DNA of 64,000 bases from Trichoplax sp. H2 (Eukaryota; Placozoa; Uniplacotomia; Trichoplacea), in NCBI GenBank assembly GCA_003344405.1, contig NOWV01000215.1, positions 1-64,000 of the forward strand, read 5' to 3'. Position 1 is the first letter of the stretch. The number at the start of each line of letters is the position of its first letter. The position numbers were made by a program, and so were the translations under genes. Below, piece by piece: positions 1 to 11,000 of this stretch. The notes below the pieces were generated by a model that made no database searches, was not told the origin of the DNA, and worked only from the letters and a program-made list of their open reading frames with translations.

Positions 1-975
1 GGATCCAATGAAGGATGAACAATATCTAAAACCTTTCCGTCCGATCCCGGATGCCAAACTTCTTTAAACCGATCAGATAATAGATATTTGTCTACGGCTT
101 CGTTAAAAGTTATATAGGATAAATCATCTTTCGTAACAATTCCTTCGGATTGGAGTAAGGAGTCGCCGCATACCTTTCTTTCCCCTCGCAAACGTAACAA
201 ATCTGATATCGCCCGTCTGATTTCTGCCTCCTTGTATTTTTCTGCATTTTGTAACTCTTGCTTCCATTTTTCACAATATTTGAAGATCTTACTCTCCCAG
301 TCAACCTTTGCCATACAAGCATCTTTGATAGCCACGACATTAGAATTATTACTAGGGATTCGCCAAGTATCTATAAATACCCGGATAAGGTATCTGGCTA
401 ATTCAGGATCTTCGTAGAAAGTCGGCTCCATCATAGGATGATGTTGGTAATTTCCTTGCAATTTAAGAAGATAATGCACTACATCATAACATTGACCACG
501 ACAAGCCCAGCGGAAACCTTGATAGTTCCGGACAGAAACATCTACACCAATCGCTACCAGTTTTTCAAGTGAGCCAATGCTTCCGTGGTGACATGCCCAT
601 CTCCATGCGTATTCATCTTCAACGCCAATAATTTCTTTCCCAATATTCTTCCGGAATATTTTCACTCATATCAAATCTAAAAGCTAACATGGTGAAATTG
701 ACCCTCGACGTCTTTTCCATGTAAGGCAGAATACGACTTGACATAAAATCGAATAAAGGTTCTGCTTCGCTACTATATTCATCTTCACTGAATCTGAAAA
801 AGTTAATCCACTCACCATCGTCATCTATATCTATATCAAATAATTTCGCTATTTCCTTTTTGCGTTCTTCTGAAGATTTATCGAAGAATTGTTCTATTTC
901 TGTTATGGTTTCTTCTTCAATGCTATCGAAGTCTCCATATTTCATGTTTTCCATTAATTCTTTTACTTCTTCCAT
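1..975 (-). pseudogene. Ankyrin-DUF4246 protein, copy 1: 5' part only, frameshifted and cut by the window edge
   Basis: This is a second copy of the gene at 3978-5837. Position 1 here aligns with position 4850 there, so the C-terminal catalytic half lies outside the window. The ATG is at 975. The N-terminus (MEEVKELMENMKYG) and the helical region match copy 2. One extra T in a short T run near 632-636 shifts the frame just after the motif MSENIPEEYWE and gives a stop at 619. Left of the shift, the frame used by copy 2 reappears and stays near-identical to the window edge, including the ankyrin-like stretch. By eye the DNA from 1 to about 710 differs from copy 2 at only about 13 sites plus the indel. 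A segment at about 712-830 is strongly diverged. It is either a very young pseudogene or an intact gene with an assembly error; the single-base indel alone cannot decide. Confidence 0.7.
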
Positions 976-2999
976 TTTGTGTCAAATAATAGGCCAATCT
1001 ATACTTACTGTCGCTTAAAAATCTCTGAGTATATCACTAAAACTTCTAGCTATAACAATAAACTTTTCCTGCATAACCATGGAAATGCATTAGTCCAACT
1101 GACAAACAGGACCGCATGGCCTTCAGTTTTAGTTAGTAATCAAATAACAGTTATTTATAATCCATTAATAATTAATAATATGTAAAGTACTGCATACTAA
1201 TTCGGTGTGCTACCTCACTTACTTAGCACGCTATACATTGCAGGCTCATAACTGTATTTATCAGCTCAACCTGTTGAGCATAATTAATAATGTAGTAACA
1301 CTAGCTGAACACGCCCCATGCCATACGAATGAAAGTTCTGATATTATCAAGAAGTTAATGTTATGCAGATGCATAAGAAGTATCTTGAGTGGAATTGAAA
1401 TCTAATTTCGATAATAACTTGTAGCATTTAACTATGGCGTTACTTTCTTCAGCAATATAGTTATACAAATTAAGAAATATTAACGTAGAAAATAGCTGTT
1501 TGAGCACAGTGAGGGATTCTATCACACCTTAATTAATGACTACGAATTCAGCTATTAAGACCAGTACTCAGTTCTGCCTTAGGCAAATTTACTAATTCAA
1601 GACTTAGGGTTTTGCTAACTTCTATAGTGCGGTATAGCAATGCCAAGTGATTGTAATATTAGCAATAAACAATTACTTCAAACTTATAGTTTTTACTTAG
1701 ATCAAAGACATTCATAGAGTTTTTACGAGTGAATAACGACCATACTGTATACAGAAACAAAATTACTTTTTTCAATCAGTGCCAAATGAGAATAGGATGC
1801 TTTTTATTTCAATCTAAAGCATCTTTAGGGTTTCCGTTTTCTTATCATGTTGTATCATTCATACATGCAAATATATTTTGAATCAGCATCAAAAGTGTGC
1901 TTCAAAAATGTTATTTTCAGGAAGATCTGAGATATTTCTAGATTTGAAATTGAAATCGCATTTCTGAATCGGCACCGAGTGAAGAATTGAAATAGGCAAT
2001 ATTCTATTCAAATCTATGCGAAGACCGGCCTACTACTCTTCTACAGAGCTTTACTATTTATCTCGATAATACCTTCTAAATCCATTGCTAACACGAAATT
2101 CCATTGTCATAGTTTATAGCAACGGATACACTAGTAGGAAGTACGGTATTTCGCCATAAAATATTGATCCGAATAATAAATGGCTATATTACAAATTAAA
2201 TTCAGTCTTTCGTATACTGTATTTTGTATCCAAGCTTATAGGATTTATGCTACATTGTAATAATTACGTATAATCAAACATTAAATTAAATCATGCACGT
2301 GCAGTGCATGCATTGGTCCTCAATCAACCATCGGCTTAGAATCGAAGTACTCAACTTGTTGTAAACATCAATAATTATTTAATAAATCATTAGTGGCCAT
2401 TTTCTTATCAGAAATAGTTACTTTTTATAAAATATGTAAGATTTCACTCCAAATATTTATAGTTATCAATTGAGTTTACTGACTGTGAAGAACAAGCATA
2501 CGATATATTAGCAGACAAATCAATGTAATACTACTAATATCAACTAATGTAGCGACCAAATAGCCAACCACGAATTAGATAATAAAATTTCTCTTGAATC
2601 TTGGTGACAATTTAACAGCTTAACTATTAAGAATTGTTACGCCAAACTTTTTCCACATCACTAAGAAAAATGGAAAGCTAAGAGCTATACTGTGTTACAG
2701 TACATTAAGGTAACTGGAAAACTCTTATTACGTATATCACTAAATAGTACCATATGTACTGCTATAAAGCTAATATTGCGTTAACATGCTTCACGGTATT
2801 ACAGAACAGTACAGTAAATTATCGTATAGCAACTAAGTACAATAACGACGCCTACATGAATGTCGTATTATTACATTAGTGCTGCATTAGGAACGACGAT
2901 TTATCATTTGTCCAATATGTTTGTATCATGATTGCACTGTAAGTAAAACAAGGATCGAGTAGAAAGAGCATCAAGTACTGTAGCCTCAATATTAGTTAC
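976..2999. other. Gene-free intergenic DNA
   Basis: AT-rich sequence with no ORF that resembles a family I know and no exon-like block with splice sites. From the flanking matches it should be the counterpart of about 5840-7860 in the duplicated block. Only short patches still align by eye, for example near 2890-2910 against 7755-7775, so this non-coding DNA has diverged much more than the coding part. Confidence 0.5.
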
Positions 3000-3290
3000 C
3001 ATTTGAGCCATTTATCTAGAATTCATGCTAAAATTATTATAATTATCGTTACCCGAGTGAATGAACATTACTTCTTGCTATGTAACAATCTACAACAGAT
3101 ACATCATCCTCTATATAGTATATTGCCGCCTTTCTGGGCATAGTACAGTTATCACTTGAACCATTTATCTAGAAATCATGGTAAAATTATTACAATTATC
3201 ATTACCCGAGTTAGTGAACATTACTTCTTACTAAGTTATAATCTGCAATAGATACCGAACCTCTAACACCTATTTCTGGGTATAGGGTTG
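3000..3290. repeat. Imperfect direct tandem duplication, unit about 150 bp
   Basis: About 3000-3150 and about 3156-3290 are two imperfect copies of the same unit. Shared landmarks are 'ccatttatctaga', 'attatcattacccgag/attatcgttacccgag', 'gaacattacttctt', and a block ending in 'tttctgggcatag/tttctgggtatag'. The right edge of each unit matches the sequence just beyond the KDM1A stop codon (about 8036-8092), so the unit arose from the 3' end of the KDM1A copy. Confidence 0.75.
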
Positions 3291-3505
3291 TCTTATAAAC
3301 TGTGCTGCAATTCTTCCAGCTTTACTATCAAAAAGATTTATCACTGATAACCCCCTTTCAGCATCGATTCTAGGACAATTTTCTCCTGGGCAGTTGTTGA
3401 AGCAATAGGTGAAACAGGTGTTGCTAATACGTCATGGTCAGCACCGAAAGTAAGAACTAAATACTGTACTATACCATGAGTAAGATCCTTCCGTCGAAGG
3501 TCATT
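3268..3505 (-). pseudogene. Relic of the last KDM1A coding exon
   Basis: The sequence lines up with the final exon of the KDM1A gene at 8064-8345. Matching blocks are the C-terminal end ('tagggttgtc..ataaactg'), 'aattcttccagctt', 'cagttgttgaagca..aggtgaaacaggtg' and 'tcagcaccg/tctgcaccg', followed by 'taagatcctt'. About 80 nt in the middle, which encode the [15 protein letters not shown] segment in the intact gene, are lost or unalignable. The reading frame is interrupted. Homology stops near 3500, so no upstream KDM1A exons were copied or kept. It marks the right end of the duplicated block. Confidence 0.75.
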
Positions 3506-3977
3506 GATCTGTTTGGTTGATTCATACGATTTGTTCCCTATATCGACCTAAAATTATCTTTTTGTTTGCATTTTATGCATGGTATAGTTAACAATATTTC
3601 TTCGCTTTCCAACGCTGTTGGATGGAATTTTGAAGAATAAATCAGATCGCTGATTATCATTTTTCCTTTTTATTTTAGGGTTTATTAGAAGGAGACCATC
3701 GACTGATAGTGTAAACAGTCACATAGTCAAGTATTCAGTTTCAATTTTCTTTCAAATTTATTACCAGAGTCTGCTCGAGACTAATAAATGGATACATATC
3801 ACAGCCATTAAATTCTTAAGTCCACGTTTAAACGGATTTAAAATGATGGTAAAACAATGTTTCATTATATTTATAGCACTAATTTTACTAATACAGTTTA
3901 CTATAACAATCAATTTTTTGCTATTTACATATTTTGTGGAACGACTGCCTTATCTAAAAAGTTTCATCTAAAGGAAA
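3506..3977. other. Intergenic DNA before the DUF4246 gene
   Basis: AT-rich sequence between the KDM1A relic and the 3' end of the second DUF4246 gene. I see no gene, RNA or structured repeat in it. Confidence 0.5.
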
Positions 3978-5837
3978 TTAATGTTCACACAGACTTATAG
4001 TCTCGTCATAGTTTGCCTGTAAAAGTACCTTTTTTCTTTCTTCTATTATTTTTTCGAAATGGGCCATATCGTATAAAGGAGGACTATTATCCTTTTTTTC
4101 TGAAATATGGTTTGCAGGGTCTACTAAAAAATAACAGAGTATCCTTCTCATTCCATCTGATTTTGCGGTGAATGGTAATACCTTATGTTGATATTTGTTA
4201 AAGAATACGATACATCTGCCTTTTTTAGCTTGTAACGATCCAATTGGCTTGATTGTCGATTCGCTGTCATGTACATCATTTATCTCTGCAACTGGGTCAT
4301 GGAAATTCTGTTGATAAGACGTCAAATCTTCGAATTCGTCAATCCATTTCCTAAATGCCAATCTTGACGTATATATTCCTTGAATATCGGTATAACATAC
4401 AGCACTGGCAACTATTTTTTCATTTGTTGTTCCTTCCACATGCCAACTTCCACCTGGGTATGATTCTCCCTTTTTTAACCTTATTTCTGCGATTTTAACG
4501 ATGACTTGAAGTTTTCTATTTCGAAGGCTTATTTTATTATGTTTAGAATCATCTTCATCATATGAACGCTTTCTGGATGATTGGTAATAACAATCATTTG
4601 CGTTTAAAACATCTTCAAAAGCGGGCAGTACATCTTTTAATGAGGAAGTTATTGAATCGTAAATGGCCTTGTCTAAATCTCTCGATAAATTTCCGATGTT
4701 TCCTGAGATAGCTATGTTTCCCAAATCGTCTACAGTGACATCTACTGCTGGCCATTGATATTTAGACGAAATAGGAGCAGTTTGTAAGAAATACAAACTC
4801 GAGGGCATATTATTCCAGTCTTTACTCGGAGCAATTCCGTGGATAATAGGATCCAATGAAGGATGAACAATATCTAAAACCTTTCCGTCCGATCCCGGAT
4901 GCCAAACTTCTTTAAACCGATCAGATAATAGATATTTGTCTACGGCTTCGTTAAAAGTTATATAGGATAAATTATCTTTCGTAACAATTCCTTCGGATTG
5001 GAGTAAAGTGTCGCCGCATACCTTTCTTTCCCCTCGCAAACGTAACAAATCTGATATCGCCCGTCTGATTTCCGCCTCCTTGTATTTTTCTGCATTTTGT
5101 AACTCTTGCTTCCATTTTTCACAATATTTGAAGATCTTACTCTCCCAGTCAACCTTTGCCATACAAGCATCTTTGATAGCCACGACATTAGAATTATTAC
5201 TAGGGATTCGCCAAGTATCTATAAATACCCGGATAAGGTATCTGGCTAATTCAGGATCTTCGTAGAAAGTCGGCTCCATCATAGGATGATGTTGGTAATT
5301 TCCTTGCAATTTAAGAAGATAATGCACTACATCATAACATTGACCACGACAAGCCCAGCGGAAACCTTGATAGTTCCGGACAGAAACATCTACACCGATC
5401 GCTACCAGTTTTTCAAGTGAGTTCAGGCTTCCGTGGTGACATGCCCATCTCCATGCGTATTCATCTTTAACGCCAATAATTTCTTCCCAATATTTTTTCG
5501 GAATATTTTCACTCATATCAAATCTAAAAGCTAACATGGTGAAATTGACCCTCGACGTCTTTTCCATACGCGGTAGAATACGACTATTTATAAAATTGAT
5601 TACAGATTCTATAGCCCTACTGTAACTGGTACCGTTGTAGGTATCTGTGCACTCTTTGAAAAAGATGATCCACCCATCATCATCTTCAATATCTATATCA
5701 AATAAATCTGCTATTTCCTTTTTGCGTTCTTCTGAAGATTCATCGAAGAATTGTTCTACTTCCGTCAGGCTTTCTTCTTCAATGCTATCCAACTCTCCAT
5801 ATTTCATGTTTTCAATCAATTCTTTTACTTGTTCCAT
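3978..5837 (-). CDS. Intronless ankyrin-repeat / DUF4246 (2-oxoglutarate-Fe oxygenase-like) protein
   Basis: A single uninterrupted 619-residue frame, unlike most genes here, which are split. Residues about 1-110 are an acidic helical leader. About 120-190 contain ankyrin-like repeats (HHGSLNSLEKLVAIGVDV, GQCYDVVHYLLKL). From about residue 290 the sequence resembles DUF4246, a family I know mostly from fungi and other microbial eukaryotes. Near the C-terminus are SWHVEG (about 464-469), QHKVLPF (about 550) and RRILCYFLVDP (about 564). These fit the HxE...H...R arrangement of a double-stranded beta-helix iron/2-oxoglutarate oxygenase, which suggests a hydroxylase-type reaction on an unknown substrate. 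There is no signal peptide or membrane segment, so it is probably soluble. A near-identical frameshifted copy lies at 1-975. The family call is fairly sure; the enzymatic role is inferred. Confidence 0.8.
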   Translation of the reverse strand: MEQVKELIENMKYGELDSIEEESLTEVEQFFDESSEERKKEIADLFDIDIEDDDGWIIFFKECTDTYNGTSYSRAIESVINFINSRILPRMEKTSRVNFTMLAFRFDMSENIPKKYWEEIIGVKDEYAWRWACHHGSLNSLEKLVAIGVDVSVRNYQGFRWACRGQCYDVVHYLLKLQGNYQHHPMMEPTFYEDPELARYLIRVFIDTWRIPSNNSNVVAIKDACMAKVDWESKIFKYCEKWKQELQNAEKYKEAEIRRAISDLLRLRGERKVCGDTLLQSEGIVTKDNLSYITFNEAVDKYLLSDRFKEVWHPGSDGKVLDIVHPSLDPIIHGIAPSKDWNNMPSSLYFLQTAPISSKYQWPAVDVTVDDLGNIAISGNIGNLSRDLDKAIYDSITSSLKDVLPAFEDVLNANDCYYQSSRKRSYDEDDSKHNKISLRNRKLQVIVKIAEIRLKKGESYPGGSWHVEGTTNEKIVASAVCYTDIQGIYTSRLAFRKWIDEFEDLTSYQQNFHDPVAEINDVHDSESTIKPIGSLQAKKGRCIVFFNKYQHKVLPFTAKSDGMRRILCYFLVDPANHISEKKDNSPPLYDMAHFEKIIEERKKVLLQANYDETISLCEH

Positions 5838-5993
5838 TTTGTATCCAACAACAAAAACAATTTCAGTGAAGATGATAATCTAGATAGCGCTTAAAACTCT
5901 CTTAACTTGATGCAGTTTATAGGTGCAATTAGAAGCAAAGATGAAATTTATTTTGCTGCTTAAACCATTGAAATGAGTCAGTTTGCAACTAGC

Positions 5994-6105
5994 AGATACT
6001 GTACTGTAGAGTACAGTACTATACACGGTATACAGTACAGTATGTACTGTACTGGGCTGGAGTGGATGGTACTGTATACTGTACTGTACAGCAACTAACG
6101 AATAA
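5994..6105. repeat. GTACA/TGTAC palindrome cluster
   Basis: Runs of 'tgtactgtac' and 'gtacagtac' alternate in orientation around GTAC cores, giving several short perfect inverted repeats. More scattered units follow at about 6250-6270, 6385-6415 and 6470-6495. Confidence 0.85.
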
Positions 6106-6153
6106 AATAAATGATGCAGGCTGTATCATGCCAGCATCGTTATTTGGAGTTAA

Positions 6154-6186
6154 TTACCCTAACTGCGTACGCAACCCTAACCCTAA
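6154..6186. repeat. Short interstitial telomere-like repeat
   Basis: Three CCCTAA units, two of them adjacent ('aaccctaaccctaaaa') and one about 15 nt upstream. TTAGGG is the usual animal telomere repeat. The tract is too short to call a former chromosome end. Confidence 0.4.
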
Positions 6187-8063
6187 AAAATCTCCCGCAA
6201 AAATAGGCTGACAGATTCCGTAAATTCCAACGTTTTTAAGTCATCGTACAAAATACAGTACTGTACAGAGTCTTGTAGTAACAACTACAGTATTAGCTAC
6301 TCAACTATCAAACTATCCAGAACGTTTTGTTTGCTGAATGTTGAAAACTCTATTGTTATCTATTTCCATACGCTTATGACCAACTGTACAGTACATTCTA
6401 TACAGTACAGTATAGTAGCTAGAGATAAACATGGTTTTAGTAAAAGAGTAAGACGCGCTCGGTCTTCTACCATATACAGTACTGTACTGTGCTTTATTAG
6501 CTCTGAATATACGCGTATATGAATTATAATTGAAATAAAAATAAGCTGCTTTACTCATAACATTATTATAAAATAGCTGTTTACTAGCAAATCTCATTTA
6601 ATCGATTTCATAGGAAATTACAGTGCTATATAAAGTTGGGATTATATTGTTGGCCTAATTCTGTGTTCTTAGAAATTGTACTTCGGCTGGATATATAATA
6701 TAAGTTATAATATAATACAGACCTCTGCTCTATCTACCGCACGGAAGTGTAAATAACAGAAAATACTTACAGTATTATTTTCTGTGTTAGTAAGAGCCAA
6801 TATCATAAGATGAGAATAAGCAAGCTAGAATTGCTCTATTACGAAATTCATCGGGTAGTAATGTCTATAATAGACGAGATGATTTAAATGATCTTCGAAC
6901 ACAATTATTTATTCGTCTACATTGGTAGCAAAGTCTTAATAATCTCTAATTAGAGATTAGCATCGGGAGGGTCAATTTGGTGTAATGTGTTTATGTACGT
7001 ACACTTGTTCATTTTATCGAGCGTTAGCATAGAAAGTATTTCAGTACTGCAATATTCTTTCGGAAATAACTCGCGTGACACTGTCTAAAATCTATCGAAT
7101 GTCACGTAGAATGTATAATAAGTATAATAAAAAGAATATTTCCTAAACGCTTAGAAATATGGACTTGCAATTTAAATGAGTCAGACCATCGATGAATAAT
7201 CAAGATTCATAATTTCTTCAGAATATTAAATAATAAATTTATGCAGAAAATAATCATGTAAAATACTTTGGATACCGTTAATTTAGAATGTATACCGAAC
7301 GTTTTTACAACATTTAAAGCCACGTATAGTTATCTACTCCTTTAATGTGATTACTGTACTTAATTCGTTAACTGAACTCCATTTAAAGTATACTCTGAGA
7401 TATTAGCTCATTAGATTGATTTCAAATATCGAAAATGTTTATTTTGATTGCGCAATTTCACACAGTGAACTTACTATGTGTAAATTAAGAAAATCGAAAT
7501 CTTCCCAGTACTACTTTAACGAAATTGGAAACATAAATAAGCTACAAAATAGAACTGCCCATAGCTAGCCTAGTCGCAATACACATAGGAACGTGTATAC
7601 AAGCATATGTGCTTGCTGAAAAAGGAAATCTGAAAACTTACTGTGTCTACTCGTATATTAACAGGTCAGGATAAAGCATTGGGATTAGATTATTTTATAT
7701 CAGATCATATGTCACCAAGGCTACCCTTTAAATATCGTGGGCATTTTAAAGCTTTATCATTTGTTGAATATGTCCGATGGCAAACAACATTATTCGACAA
7801 CGGAAATTATGAAGGAGCCTCGATGATATAGTTAATATATAAACCTTATCTAGAAGACAATATAATTAGTTATCACCGTACGTGTACAGAAATAACAGAA
7901 TGGCTAGGTAAAATGTAATTTCTATACTTACAATGATATCTACATTGATCGGCATTTTCAAAGTCAAAAAAAATGTACATGAAATAGACCTTGAAGTATG
8001 AACATCCAATATGAATAACATTAATTTTAGATATCTAACAAGCTACAACAGGCATATCGTCCT

Positions 8064-11000
8064 TTATACATTGCTGTCTTCCGGGGCATAGGGTTGTCCA
8101 ATAAACTGATCTGTAATTCTTCCAGCTTCTCTTAAACCACTCAAAATCGCCCCATGTACCGTGGCAGGATAATTTCTACAAGTATGTTCACCAGCAAAAA
8201 AGACTCGTGGCTGATTAGGACCTTTTTCAACAGTACCTAAAGGCGTTCGGTTTGCAGTTGTTGAAGCATTAGGTGAAACAGGTGATGCCATTATGTCATA
8301 ATCTGCACCGGAAGCGTGAACCCCGACATATGAATAAGATCCTTTCGAAAAAGGGTCACTAAACCATCGTGAAATACAGGTTTCCTTTGGCTAGAATTGT
8401 AATTATAATCAAGCATTATAATTATCGTAAAACAAGTTGATGTCTAAAAGGATTTCTAATAGCAGAACCTTACCTGCGGTACATTATTAGCACCAAAGAT
8501 ACCTTTCAGGATTGCTACGGTTCGAGCGACAATAGTATCGTCGGAAATGTTTTCAATCGCTTCAGCAGCTTCGCCAGCGATTAGAGCGATTAAAACTGGA
8601 CTTCGTTTCGTTGACCAAAATAAGAAAAGCTCACCTCTATCGCTCGTACAGGAATTTACATGGCCAAATAAATTGCTTTTCGAGTTCCAGAATATGCTTT
8701 CGAAACACAGTACAACCTTCGTTCATTTGAGGTGCAGATACAATTAGTGACGGGGAAAATCATGTTCAAATAATATTATAAATTACGGTTATTAAGATAG
8801 TACCTTGTTAAGATTTCCGTACCCAAGCCTCTTAATGCCATTTGTCTTCCATTCAGGAAGAGGAGGATTAAATTGTATTAAAGAAGGATTATACTTATAG
8901 ATTCCCAGTGGAACAGTCATCAGGACAGCATCGCCGCAAAATTTAGTTGTAGTATTGTCACTGCCGCCACTTTCATAGTTTGACTGCGTTATGATTTCTA
9001 CTCCTGAAATATTCACATAATAATGTCGGCTTTATCACGGAAGAGAAGTTGATGGATAGAGATACAAAACAGTGCCATAGTACTATAACTAGAGACAATT
9101 CTCATTTTTAAGGCTAAAATACCGTACCTCTTTCATTGTAATTGATATTTCTTACGGTTGTATTTAGCTTTATATTTAATCCATCAGCAAGGGCTTCAGG
9201 AACACATGAATAGCCATTTTTTACAATCAAGTGAGCACCAGAAAATTCGAAATCATCATCTTGATCCCAATATTTCAGAGATAGCCTTTTTAGTGGACAT
9301 GCATTCGCAAACTCCAAATTGGCAAAATGCCAATTTAGTATTTGGCAGTCTCTTGGAGATAGGTACACATCACTAGCAAATGTAAAGGATGGTATTACTT
9401 ATCCAAACATAAGAACACTAAAAGACATCAAAATTTTTTATTTTGAATGTAACATAAATCGCAATTAAATCGTACCTTGGTGGGTTTGATTCCAAAAGAG
9501 ATAATTTCTGTTGAATTTCCTGTTGTTTACTAAGAAGTGAATCATGCTCCTGGAAAAACAGAGACCATATGAGGCATAAATGAGAAATACTATCCAAGTG
9601 AAAGTGTAGCAGAAGCGTTGCTACACTGCTACAATTTCCCAATAAGACATAATCGAAACAAACTATCTGATGGTCTTTTTACCTTAAATAAAGATACTAA
9701 TTCTCTAGCTTTGCTTCTAGCTTGAAATTCATTGTCAATACTGCTGTAAAAAACACCAACTCCTCAGCACTGATATCAGTATTTCAAGACTAGATTCCTT
9801 ACTACCATAGCATTTTGAGTTAGCTAGCGATACCTTACAACTCACCTTGGCTGTTTCTTGGCATCAACACCAACGTGTTCTCTATGTATTTGAACGATAT
9901 CAGTCTGCACAGTAATCAACTAAATATCACAAATGTAAGTAGCATTCGTATCAAGAATAGTATTATTCCAAGAATGAATATTAAGAAGAATTTCAAATAC
10001 CTGTCTCTTGACAGCTAGACATTGGTCCTGCAGCTCATTGATTCTTTTATAATGTTGAATCAAATCTTCTTTCACTTGTCGCTCTCGAAGTCTAAAATCG
10101 TTATCGATTATAGCTACTTAGTCATCCAAACAAGCACAAGTACATTACAAATAATGCTAGATTTGTATGAGAAAACTAAGTAATGATAGCGCTAGATTCA
10201 CACAGTATCTACTACTAACAGCCTTACAAAATTCAGTAATCAGTTTAATTTCTGTTTTCTAAGAGTATAAATATTACGTATACACACGATATCTAACCTC
10301 TATAAACAACATCATTGATCAATTATATTATCACGCATACAAAACTTAATTTTGTAATAGGATAATCAATTAAAGCTAAATATGCGTGCAGTTGAAAGAA
10401 TATTCATTCTATTACTGTATTGATCATATAAAATAGTCTCTCAACCTATGCTGTTCAATTCAATGATTGATCAATGCAGTCCAAATGCTCAAAGGCAACT
10501 TACTTAATCATAAGTTCTAAAGCTTCTCCTAAAGAAATTGGTTTATCGTCTACGCTATTAAAATCTATTTGATGGGACATATACGAAGTTGCTTCTAGTA
10601 AGCGATTGAATTCAGTTTCCACCATGTTATCTTTATCTTTGGGCACCAGAGAAGAGTAGGACTAATCAAATAGTTTAATACTTTATAAGTGTTGCATTCA
10701 ACTATGACTGAATGAAATTAACGATTATTACTTACCATTTTCCCACTAGTTTCATAAAGTGGACAATCCTGCTTGATTCTTGATAATTCCATAGATATCT
10801 GCTTAGATAAAATATCTATCGGATTTCCGCCTAAATATATGAACATATGCTACATTTATCAATTCTGCCATCAAATATGACATGCTACTGTACAAGGATG
10901 ATGAAATGATGTATCAATTATTTATTAAAAACTCGAAGATACCTAAGCCTGTTATAACCATGGCTCCAAGATCAGCAACCCAGCTTCCTTTAGAAAACGT

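Larger units (their letters stand above)
5838..8063. other. Intergenic DNA with palindromic repeats and a short telomere-like tract
   Basis: No gene recognised. It contains GTACA/TGTAC palindrome clusters at about 5994-6105 and 6250-6495 and three TTAGGG-complement hexamers near 6154-6186. The rest is AT-rich. It is the partner of 976-3267 in the duplicated block but is largely diverged from it. Short frames such as 6313-6597, 6331-6522 and 7643-7831 look like chance openings. Confidence 0.5.
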
